DNA of 64,000 nt. Source: Zygaena filipendulae. Its lineage: Eukaryota; Arthropoda; Insecta; Lepidoptera; Zygaenidae. The notes beneath the pieces were generated by a model. The model was not told where the DNA came from. It did no database searches and was given only the letters and a program-made list of their open reading frames with translations. This document shows, piece after piece, positions 23,444 to 34,800 of this stretch (position 1 is its first letter; each line of letters opens with the position of its first letter). The translations under genes were made by a program, and so were the position numbers. Location: NCBI GenBank assembly GCA_907165275.2, contig OU015651.1, forward strand, positions 12,298,501 to 12,362,500, read 5' to 3'.

Positions 23444-25198
23444 GATGATGATGATGATATAAATATCTGGGCCATCGAGTTTTGCTCGATGAAAAATGAA
23501 ACCTAGCTGGATCGATTTATCGCCCCCGAGACCCCCCGCATACTAAATTTCATGAAAATCGTTGGAGCTGTTTCCGAGATTCAGATTAAAGATAGTGGAT
23601 ATAATGATAGATGGACTATCGTTCAATCTGAATAATACGTAAATAATTGTGTAGATTACGTTTACGCTAGACTGAACTTTGAATTTGACCATTTTGAAAT
23701 GAGTGATCATTCTTACGTATTTCTATTTTCAAAAGTGTCTGTCCTATCGGTGTACCACTGGCTGGATAAATTGAGTTTCTTTCTTTTTTTATTTCTGTCA
23801 TGTTAAAATTATGTCGTTCGTGCTTGGCCCCTGCAGCTAATGCAGCTCGAAAGTGCCTCTGCAGTACGTCCCGAGTAGAGAGTTGCTTGGCTAATTAGCG
23901 TATTTAACTCCCTTTCAAATATCAAAAGCACATGGCCTTCTCGTTCTCAGTGATTCCGCTCTCAAGCTTTAAGTACAAAAGCACAGTTTAGAGACAAAGA
24001 ATAAGACAAAATAAAAGCATTTGTTCTCATATATAGTGACACAATACTTGACAATACTGTCATATATATTTCATTAAGGACTTTCATCCAGTAGGAAGTA
24101 CGCTGTACGAGGTAGATATCCACTTTTTGTTGTCAAGTTTAAATCTTGGAAAAGTGTTATGAAAAATATTATTCAGGGTGAATTTTAGATTCCACTCCAT
24201 CGATTTTTCATTTCAATATGCCTTTGTGTGGCGGTTTTTTTCGGCTGAATGGAGTAGATAGGTGATAGATTTAAGAAAAAAAAAAAATTGAGGTTAGAAA
24301 CGATTTCGAATTGAATGTATATAAGGTGTCCTCTACATCCTCCTTATCCTCTACTCTACATCGTACTGGAAATAAGAGTATTTACAAAAGAGTAATTATT
24401 ATCAATTTAACTAATGTAGAGTAGTAATGAATAGTATTATATACGTATGTTGGTAGACGTGAGCTCAGAAATAATGGACGTCTGGAAGTGGTGCCGCGCC
24501 GCTCTGCACTTGCCACATAGAACCCTCGCGTAATTGGTCCTACGTACTACGAGCATGCTACGAGTGCTACATGAAACCTGTTTAGTAGGTATACAATTTT
24601 ATTTTCTTTATTATTTTCTTTTTTATTTTCTCTTTTATTTTTTTTTGTATATATAGAATAAAGATATTTATTTTATTATTCAGAATTTATGGTTATTAAA
24701 TAGTATAATCGCTAGATCGGAGAAATATAATCGCTAACGCTCACAATAGGAAATGAATGAAGATGAAAAAAGGAATGTACTATAGGAGCACCCATGGGCC
24801 TTAGCACCACGTTACAATATAATAAACCAGTTATATTAAAAATAACGAATTGAAGCAGAAAATAATTAAATTTTTATAAAGAAAATATACTTACTTGTTA
24901 TTTCTTTATTGAAAAGTGTTTTTGGTTTAAAGTGCAAATCATTTTGCCGAACAATCGAGAGCTATAGACTGTGCATCCATTGATTTCATTGCTTTTATAT
25001 TTGTTTTTTTTTTCGTGATTCACTCGTAAATCAGAAAAAATAATTTACACTAGTGATTAATTACCAAATACAGATAAAAAACAATGAATACCCTGACGTT
25101 ATTTAATAAGTTATCCTGAATAACGAATTCTCTTGTTTTAACTGACGAGTTATACAAATTATCTGACGAACGACACCTTTTGTAAACTGAAGAATATA

Positions 25199-25436
25199 TG
25201 GACGCAGATAAGCAATAACATGTTAACCCACAAAATGAAGTTATTGATTCAGAACGATTTATTGTGAGTTAGAGAACGTTTTTTAATTGTGTGTTTACCT
25301 TATTACATTGTTCAAATATGTAAATAAATATTGAACATAAAAAATGTTGACACAAAATTGCGCTATAATTTTAAAACTTTAATTTACTTTAAATTTCTCC
25401 AGTGTGGTTTAACACACTATTGCTTATCTATGTCCA
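25199..25436. mobile_element. MITE, GATAAGCAATA family, copy 1
   Basis: Inverted ends tggac-(rc/at)-agataagcaata extend to about 34 bp, including tgttaacccaca. 238 bp, no coding capacity. Copies 2 and 3 lie at 38004 and 45141. Confidence 0.8.
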
Positions 25437-25924
25437 TATGACCTGCGATTAATGGATTACCATATTCATAAAAAATAAACTCCAATGCTGCAGCACAGAA
25501 CTATCATAGTACCTACATATAACTTTTGACTGCAGTATTTTCACATACAGATTTCATGATGCTCAAAAAAAGAGACGGACGAACGCGCTGGTTCCTGCAT
25601 CGGGCTATAACCGGCCGAAACTTAGCTCGTAAAAGAAATTTACGAGAGATCTAAAATCGAGGTGAACTGTGCCATCCACAAACATTATGTTATTACGGAT
25701 GATAATAAGTCTTTATTATCTATACCTACGTATTTACTATATAATATATCGCCTTTTTCGAATAACAAAGTGCCGACTTGTTACGTTTTAATGCCATGTT
25801 GAAGTAAATCAAGGTAGGGAGTTTTCATGAAGACACTAGATTTTGGATCAGAGTTGAAAGGCCATGCGCCAGAAAAGATCAAAATTTTTTTTTTTTTGTT
25901 TATAAAACACGACTGGAATAACAT

Positions 25925-26242
25925 ATTGCCTTGTTATCTTAGCCATATTTGAAGAACTTATCTTATCTTAGCTAATGGGGTAGGCCGATAAGGCCTCGCT
26001 ACTTCAACCCTTGGGATCTTTTGTGCCATTCCCGTCCTTTGAACCTCCCCCTGCTCCCTGAAGACCTCGACGGCAAAGGCTAGTGTGCAGTGGAGGGGTA
26101 GGAACCTAAAGTCCTCTGGTTCTGGGTAAGCCATCCCCAGAAGACCCATTTACTGAACGTCTCTGATTGCGGCAGTTTTGTTTTTAAAATCTATACTTAA
26201 CTAAGTAATCATTAAAGTCGACTCTGAGTGCGGCCGTTAATA
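25925..26242 (+). repeat. Repeat element including gagtgcggc unit, copy 2
   Basis: A GC-rich stretch (25975-26150; a 63-codon minus-strand open frame with no motif) runs directly into the same unit found at 10241. The whole appears to be one repeat of which copy 1 keeps only the end. Confidence 0.45.
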
Positions 26243-26674
26243 AAACAATGAATATAATTATAATATAAAAGCAGAAGCCTGTCTTCCCTAACTTCCATGG
26301 CAAGAGTCACATTTGACTTTCAAATTCGTAACATGTTATCTACCTTGAACTGATAAACGAATCCCGTGTATAATTAATTACATTATACCAAGTACCTACA
26401 ATATCGTGACGCGGAGTCAAAATTCAATTGTGAATTCAATTCTTCACATCTTTATGAAGACTTTGAATGTTACTATATGCACCTACACATATACATATAT
26501 TAATTGGAGGATTGGACCATTTGCGAATTGGACGAAATGCGCCTGAACGATATTATGATAAATAATAATAATAATCTCGATACATATAATGTGTTTACAG
26601 ATTTAGTTTAACATTTTAAATTGCGCGGTAATAAGTTACAGTCGAAAAAAGTAAGTCTAAGGTTTTATGATTTA

Positions 26675-26828
26675 CTAGCTTTTCTCCGCAGTTTTCAAGA
26701 ATTTCCAAGATAAAAGTGTGTTGTGATGTGGATTATTATTATTATTATTATCCTATGTGTATGTAATGATCTGTTGAGTAATGAAGGCGCGAAAGTGTAA
26801 CAAACAAACACACATTCGCATTTACTTA
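26675..26828 (-). mobile_element. Helitron-like fragment
   Basis: A|CTAG-cttttctccgcagtttt; ends in gaaagtgtaacaaacaaaca and then the palindromes at 26815. Confidence 0.5.
26720..26753 (+). mobile_element. 3' end fragment of the same SINE family
   Basis: The sequence gttgtgatgtggattattat plus an ATT-repeat tail matches the 3' end of the 32.4-kb SINE read on its own strand. It sits within a Helitron-like copy. Confidence 0.5.
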
Positions 26829-26890
26829 TAAGTAAATGCGAATTCTAGATTTACCTAACCAATATTATAATATTGGTTAGGTAAATCTAG
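26815..26890. repeat. Two adjacent perfect palindromes
   Basis: 26815-26842 is a 28-bp perfect palindrome (half ttcgcatttactta). 26845-26890 is a 46-bp perfect palindrome (half ctagatttacctaaccaata then tta). They are separated by 2 bp and follow a Helitron-like fragment. Confidence 0.93.
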
Positions 26891-27064
26891 AGTGACGGTC
26901 TCTACGCCACAATTTACGAATTACAATGAAGCGACGAATACTAGCTAAATGGAAATCCTGAATCGCGCTAACGAAGTATACCTACTAGCCTGCGCTGCAT
27001 ACCTACATATACGACCTCCGACGATCGCTATCGCTAGGAGAACGACTTTTTGGTTTATAACTTT

Positions 27065-27172
27065 AGTTATGAGCAATTTTGTTAGATCCACTAGTAGCCT
27101 TAAGTGGTTCACAAGAATCCATAAGAAATTATGTTAGGTCCAGTAGTAGCCTTAAGTGGTTCACAGGAATTC
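27065..27172 (+). repeat. Local tandem duplication
   Basis: The stretch ccactagtagccttaagtgg then ttcacaagaatcc is repeated about 50 bp later with three differences. Confidence 0.7.
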
Positions 27173-27910
27173 ATTGCAATTGTTGTTTAAAAAAAACCAG
27201 TTATTTGATGTTGTTCTATGAAGTTGATGACTATTAACGTTATAAATGGTCATTTTGATAGTGAAATAGTGAAATATAGCATTGAATGATCGGATCGCGT
27301 GATCGAATATCTGTTGTAGCGAATTGCGAGCCGCCACTGTAGCTTGACCTAAATTAATACAGGGTGAGCCGATTTTGGTATTGCAATTTTATTATAGCAA
27401 AATATTTTTCCATCGCCTTCAAATGAAAACGTTTTCAATAATGATGATTTATTTCAAGAAACCAAATACAATAAACAAAATATACAAGACACTTAAGTCC
27501 GATGGGCTAATTAGTCAAACTGACTTAAAAAAAATTCGATATCGCTTGATATAGGTAATGTCGATATTAGTTATTATAGGGCTTCTTGAAGGCTCAGCGA
27601 AGGCGATGGTCTATGAATGAGAAATATAGGTAGGTACCTATTGTAAATATTTACTTATTAAAAAGGACGTCTTTGAAGGTATAGCGTACATGAGGGATTA
27701 ATTTGAATAAACGCTATATTTTTGTAGGTAATAGGTATCTAAGTTAAATAATTCCAAAGCTCAGATTTTCAGAACTTCAAGTTCATTCCTGAATTATAAA
27801 AAAGTCGAAGAGCAAAATTCTCAACTCCCTATGAATTAATGATTTCTGTAGCTGTGCCCAAGGATCTTTGTTTGCGTGTCTTCGATTTTCCCGTGGGTTA
27901 ACTTATTATA

Positions 27911-28085
27911 CTAGCTGTTGCCAGCGGTTTCATCCACGTCAAAATTTTAGAATTCCTGCAGGCATTACTGGATAAAAAGCAGCCCATTGTCCACTCCTGT
28001 ACCCCAAGTTGTGACGTAATTGCATCATTTCACATTTTGTACCAAAAGTTGAGCAAAATTTTTGATCTTGGAGTTATGGAGTCTT
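27911..28085 (-). mobile_element. Helitron-like fragment
   Basis: A|CTAG-ctgttgccagcggtttcatcc, then attcctgcaggcattactgg. Confidence 0.5.
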
Positions 28086-28414
28086 TGGGTTTATGAGATT
28101 TGAGAAGACGTATGGCCTCAAGGCGTGGTTTTTACCAGTGAGATCCGTCATTGCAAAGATATCCATTCCATGCCAAGTAATTCGGTCTGGTACCGATTCA
28201 CGCCTGAAGTAATCTCTCGATAATAATGAAATTTTGCATACATGTAAGGGTACAGAAAAGGACATAGAGTACTTTTTATCCTGGCTTTTCCGTGGAAACT
28301 ACGAAATTAATTAATTACTGTGAAATTGCGGTAAACTATATACCTACTACATTTGAAAAAATAGGGTCAGTATAATATTTATTTTGCATCAACTTTAAAA
28401 GATTTCATAGTTAA

Positions 28415-28613
28415 TCCTACTAATATTATAAATGTGAAAGTGTGGATGTTTGGATGTTTGTTACTCAATCACGCAAAAACGGCTGAACGGATTTGGATAA
28501 AAATTGGCATGCACGTTGTCAGGGGTACAGAGAAGGACATAGGGTACTTTTTATAGCGGAATTCCCTCGGGAACTCCGAAATTACCGCGGGTGAAACAGC
28601 GGAGGACAGCTAG
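28415..28613 (+). mobile_element. Helitron-like element, main family
   Basis: A|TC-ctactaatattataaatg to ggaggacag-CTAG, 199 bp, with gttgtcaggggtacagagaa. It lies about 200 bp upstream of the GR-A start exon. Confidence 0.8.
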
Positions 28614-28821
28614 GATGGTTATGAAAAAAAGGGGTTAAAACGACAAAAAAAATGCATGCACTACCTACTAAAATTATAGAGCTCAAACAAACTGGACATT
28701 GAATTAAAAAATGCCGCCGATAAATGTTAACGTAATAATTTCAACACTTGTATTGTCAGTTTTTGTGAAGTTTTCCACGATTTGCCTCGGGCGATAGATC
28801 AAAAGGTAGAAGTTTATTGGT

Positions 28822-28899
28822 ATGAAGCGCCAGGTGGGGCCGGATTCGAGATCACTGCGGTGCAAATTATCAAAATTACATTCTACGAACTATCAAGAT
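28822..28899 (+). CDS. GR-A exon 1 (candidate start exon)
   Basis: ATG at 28822 opens 26 codons (MKRQVGPDSRSL to STNYQD) ending in GAT|gtaagt, a strong phase-0 donor that fits the phase-0 acceptor at 29464. An in-frame TAG lies five codons upstream, so this is the first Met. GR-B also has a KQD|gtaag junction at the equivalent place. The N-terminus of this family is poorly conserved, so the call rests on splice and phase logic. Confidence 0.55.
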
Positions 28900-31800
28900 G
28901 TAAGTACTAAGTGGGGAACAAAATTAGATTATTTACGACTAGCCGTGGCCCGGGGTTGCTAGCGGAGCGTATTTTTAGGTGAACATCCTCGTTTTTTTGA
29001 ACGGTTAAAAATTGTTTTCACGATAAATCCTCGATTCCTTAACTGGTAGTATTAGAGATACAAGGTTCCATCATAGTATCTATGTTAACTGTCAGTTAAA
29101 CAACTCCGTAGTTCACGAAGGAGGAAAATAGTATATTTGAACGACATCTGTTCTTCTAAAAACAGGTAGAAGAGACATCATCTTAGTTTAGTACTAACTA
29201 AACAGAGATTAGTGTCGCTGGTTGACTTTTTGCACACAAAGTTATTCGTCACGCAAAATTTATTATCGTAACGAAACGAAAAAAGACTGTGTTTAAAATA
29301 ATATAGAAAATACAAACAAATAAGATACTTAAATCGAGATGATATCAGAAAATGTTTTGGGAAGTACCTATATAAGTATGTATGAGCATTTGCTCATGAC
29401 CATAGCGCCTGCTTAGTTTATGTTGCTTCTCTATGTAATAAAAAGTATTTTAACACTTTCCAGGATTTCCTTCATTTCATGTCAAAAACCTTCCATGTCT
29501 CGCGGTGGTTTGGTGTGGCCGGTCAAGAGAACCGTGCCTGGAAGGTGTGGGGCATTTACGTGATGTTGTCACTGATCGTGATTGTGGGGCTCGCAGTATG
29601 GAGGGTCGTCAAAGCCCTGGCTGGGTGGGCTGTTGATATGAGCGGAAATAGTAAGTTCAAAATACTGACATGACTTGCTTTAGTTATGACGTAAACCATC
29701 CAGAGTTCAAGTCATTTATTTTTCGGTTTAGACCTGTTTAGGGCTCTTACAAATCTCGAGTTTACAAATTGTGTACTGAATGTCAAGCAAAATAGGTATA
29801 ATTCAATTTTTGTTAGTTGTGTATCTAAACATTTAATAAAATAATTGAATCCGCGTGTCTGTACTAAATACACGTATTAACTAAGCATTAAGAGTGGATA
29901 AGAAAAAGAAGAATAACAGAACACAAAAAAGAAATATTTTTATCATGATCGATTTTTCTGTTTGCTCACGCTGATCTTCGAAATTATTGTACGGATTTTC
30001 ATGCGGTTTTCACATGAAGATTAAGTTAATATTGGAGCAATAAAATATTATGGTGATTGTATCGATTCATTGTATAGTCACATACCTAGATCAGACAAGA
30101 CCCTAGATCCAGATTTATTCTCACACGTTTTACACTACGTTTTTTAAAAAAACTCTTTTCTGATATAAAGAAACCTGCCAACTTAAAAACACTAGTGCGG
30201 CAATGTAAAGTAAAAAAACACGCGTGTCAATAGCTTTAACTTATGAACCTGTACGAGCAAGTGTGTTATATATTCACAATCTAGGTATTACATATTATGT
30301 ATTTTATAGTTTTAAATAAATTTATAAATACATTATTTTTAGAAATATGACATCATTGTGCATTACTTATGTATTTGTCAGTGTATGTGTTGCATAAGTA
30401 GGTATTTGATAGGTAGTGATTTTTACATGTAATATTTACTTATATATGTATATGGAACTCGTTGCCCAACTACCTGTTTCTATGTATTTTTGTTCTTGCT
30501 TTTGCATCATTGGTTGTCGGGAAGAGATCGCAAGACCGCCATTCGCATTTTTTTTTTCTTTAGGTATTTTATGTGCAATAAGGAATTACATAAACAGGTA
30601 ATAAATCTTTCAGGAAGTGTAACATCACGTTTTGCTGGCACAGTTTTTTACACGGTCTCAGTCATCGGCCTTGTGTTGTCTTGGAGGCTTCATGCCTCGT
30701 GGCGAGTGACAGCAGAGTACTGGGCCTCGATCGAAATGTCCACACACGTGCCCAAAGATCGGACGCTGAAACGGCGCATGATTACGTTCACCATTATATT
30801 TATCTTTTGCTCAACAAGTGAGACTAATACAATTTATCCTTACATATTATACAATATACATCTTATCACTTATCACTTATCTAATATATATAAATCACGT
30901 GTCACGTTGTTTGTCCGCGATGGACTTCGAAACTACTGAACGGATTTTGATAAAATTTTGTGAAACCGCGGGGAACACAATATAGCTTTCTCGCGTTCGC
31001 TTCGAAGTTCCCGCGGGAATTCCGGGTAAAAAGTACTCTATGTCCTTCTCAGGACCTACCCCTGACAACTAATATGCGAAATTCGTATTTCTTATGTTAT
31101 CCCTACTGACTAATTCAGTCATCTAGAAACTTGATATTTTACTCAAGATAAGCAACGTTTTGAAAACGACGTTTGGACTCTCTTTTTTAATAATAAACCA
31201 TCTTATAAAGGGTTTTTCGGTATTTTTCTAAGTTACAATTATATCGGGTGAAATAGTAAAGTAGTTGTGGTCTAATGGTAGATGCAGCTAGTGAACACTC
31301 TTACCTCACGGTAACCTTATAGACCGTTTTGCTACCCTATTTTGTAAGTTTAACCCTTATTGTTCTATTTTTTTTCTGTTTTTCAGTGGAACATTTACTT
31401 ATCATGATATCTCAAACCGATTTTGAAGGCCCACCGACTATGATACTTGAAAGTTATATTTTGAAGTCACATGGGTATTTATTTCAAAAAAGTAAGTTAA
31501 CACCATTACTACTTTCTAGGTATACTTGCATTTATTACAGCTATGTATTTTTTGTTTACTATGTAAATTGACGAAGCTTATTAAGCTAACGCCAGGGAGT
31601 GAAATGACCTGGGCCCTCATTCACTGTGACCAACAACATTCCTTGCCCATAACGCAATCCCAAACGCTCCAGATGCAAAAATATAAGAAACTAGCTGTGC
31701 CCCGCGGTTTCACACGCGTGAGTTGCGGATTTCCCGCAGGAACTCCAAAGTAGCCTAATGTATTCCAGTATAAAATCAGCTAATTAGCAGTGAAAATCCT

Positions 31801-34800
31801 GTCAATATCGGTCCAACCGTTTCGGAGATTCACCCGCGTGGGTTTCGGAATTCCCGCAAGAACTCCAAACTTCTTTTATATAAACCTTGTCCTGACAATA
31901 ACGAACACAAAAAAAAACAATTATCCAATTTGGTGCAGTCGTTTGGAAGTTATGCGCTTAGCAACACATTTGGCGATTCATTTTTATTATATTGATTTAT
32001 ATTCTTTATGACATAAGAAACGTTGTAAATGTATTTTTTTAAAGTGAAACTTCGTTGAACACGAGGGAAAGCAATTTAAGGGGCGCCTTATCTTAACGCG
32101 ACGCGTTATGATCATAGTGAACAAGTTGTTACCCTGTTAGGGTCTAGTAGGTATATCGTAACTCTCCAAAATAAAAGTTGCACTAAGTTTTTGAATCTTC
32201 AGCATCGAGCTCATAGTCAGGTAACCAAAGGCTTTCATGTTATTACGATCCAATTTGCTTTCTGATAACTTTTAGTTACATCCGATTATTTTCAATCTAC
32301 CGAAATCGTATCACTCAAACCTCTTTATATCGCGACAAGTGTAAGGTGTATTTTTCTACGCAATTTTGCAATATTTTCTAATCAATGCCAGAATTGCTCA
32401 TTTAAAGATAGTAGATACAATAATAATAATAATAATAATAATAATAATCCACATCACAACACACAGATCTACTTGATCCCACAGTAAGCTATTATTAGCT
32501 TGTGTCGTGGAAACCAAGCAAACGTGGTATATACTACATAGAATTACTTATATATTATACTATAGATATATAAACACACCCAGACTGGAAAATGGAACCC
32601 TGTGTTCATCACACAAAGTCCACCCCCACCGGGAATCGAACCCGGAACCCCTTGATTAGCGGGCAGGCATGGTGACCTCAGCGCCAATCGGGTCGCCACA
32701 ATAGATACAATGTGTGGAAATAAGTCACCCGCGTGTACCTATTTCGAAATTATTTCGGCAATGCCGAGATAAAATTTCACCTACTACGGTCTACGGGTCA
32801 ATCAAGAACGTGTATTTCCTAATCTTTGTTTGTTTGTTTACTTTATTGAACTTAAACAAAGTTTTTACAAATTGCTAAAATTAAAACAAGTAGGTAATTT
32901 ATGCTCAAAGGCGGACTTATCCCACGAGGGATCTTCCAGTCGACCTTTGAAAAATCAAAATGATTTGAGGTAAACATTGGCGGGAGATCTTTATTCAAAT
33001 CCGCCCAGCCATTAAATTTGTGTGTCATTAGGTAATTAACATTCTAATGTCTTTATTTTTTAGGTCATTTTCTATATAAATATTTGGATATGGAACAGTG
33101 GAACCTACTGTTAAAAGTAGGTCCCGACAACTCCTTGTAACCCACGCTTTTATCCTAATAAATATTTTAGTTTTTTTCCCCACAAAATTTCACACTTTTA
33201 TAATATAATAATATCGGTCTCAATTTTAGAAGACTACTCTATATGGATTGGCATACCGATACTATTCTTCTGCAACATAGCTACAATCCTTTGGAATTTC
33301 ACCGACCTGCTGATTGTACTGATAAGTATGGGCCTAGCATCACGCTATCACAGACTCAATCAGTATGTGGTGACGGTATGTGCTGCTGAAAAAAAAGAAA
33401 ATTTGACATCACCTCAAGTTGGTATACTTATTTCTTCTTCGCTTTACTCTTTTACACTGAAAATCCTCCTGGGATCCTACTCTCATCTCTGAAGCATTCT
33501 TATTCGTAATATACCGACCTATTCACCTAAGAATTTAAATTAATTATATCTTTAATTAATTGTATTTCACTTCAATTTATTTATTCTACTAGCTGTCCCC
33601 CGAGGTTTCACCCAGGGTCATTTCGGAGTTCCCGCGGGAATTCCAGTGTAAAATATAAATATAAACCTTCCTAATGAATCACTCTATCTATTGGTGATAA
33701 CCGCATGCAAACTGTTGCGTTGTTTTAAAGATCTAAGCATACATAGGGACAGACAGACAGCGGGACGCGACTTTGTTTTATACTACATATGTATATTATG
33801 ATTACTTGTTTTTTATATTGTTTTAGAATTTCCAAGCGGTAAGACTTAGAAAGTGGCGTACTATCCGTGAGTGTTTTGTGAAACAAGCGATGTTAGTTCG
33901 AAGATTGGATAAGAGTATCGGCGGTCTAATATTGCTCTCGAGCTCTTCGAGTTTCTATTTCCTATGCTTACAGTTATTTTTGGGAATCATGTGAGTATCA
34001 TTTTCAAGGAAGTGAGTAGAAGATATAGAAGCAACGGCACACTTTATGTGCGAGTGCGATGCCTTGGCTTGCAACCGAACCCACTTAGCAAGCAGAAATT
34101 GCAATAATATTGCTAAACCTCGCATATGGGAGTATGTAACTTACAAATGTAAACTTGAAAAGTCCTAGCAATGTGTGGGGAACGTTGGTGTAAAGTCTTA
34201 AGTGTAAATTCAAATTTAAATTCAAACAATTTATTCAAATTTGGCCCATAATGTGACTCATTTTGACCTCAATAAAATTACATCATTTTATTATGATAGC
34301 GCCCATAAAATATCCACCCTTCACAGCTTCCTAGTGCTATCACTGAAGAGAGCTGCGCAACAACCTCTCCAGTAGCACGCTGTCAGTTTAAAGTTATAAA
34401 ATAATATTATTATATTATAGTTTACAGTTTAAAGTTATAAGCATTCGGAAATCTCCTTAATATTATTGCTACATTATTTTGATTTGTCACTTTTAAACGC
34501 ATGATAGACAAACTTACTGATACTGCTTGTAATGTTAAGGCTTTCTATGGACTTCCAAAACCAGAAAAGCTGCCGCAGCACTTTGTCGCCGATGTTCTAG
34601 AGTAGAGAGAGGATCGTAGGACGGATATGATACAAGAGATCCCATGAGTCGAAGTGCACACACAGTATCTGCCTTCCCATTCAATAATATGATAATATCT
34701 ACTATTTATCGTCGTGGAGACATTTTAGAGTGATCTTTATCCAGCAGTCGTCTTCAGCCGTCTATACCAAATCTTATTTACTTCTTTAAAAATATAATCG

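Larger units (their letters stand above)
16130..28821. other. Intergenic region between 5-HT2 and GR-A
   Basis: 12.7 kb without a supportable gene. It is filled with Helitron-like copies, a Tc1-derived MITE (20269), a GATAAGCAATA MITE (25199), repeat fragments near 26 kb and a double palindrome (26815-26890). None of the short ORFs shows a domain or splice-supported extension. Promoter and 5' UTR exons of GR-A may lie at the right end. Confidence 0.6.

Noticed and set aside
25958..26149. 63-codon minus-strand open frame with gene-like composition
   Set aside because: It is contiguous with a dispersed repeat unit also found at 10.2 kb; no domain recognised, so treated as repeat.
30490..30939. 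149-codon open frame as a single-exon gene
   Set aside because: Only 30614-30817 is exon; the left part is a retroelement fragment and the right part runs past a clear donor into a Helitron-like piece.
32600..32700. A tRNA gene on the minus strand
   Set aside because: A and B boxes are present, but the cloverleaf is not complete and the sequence continues into a SINE body with tail and target duplication.
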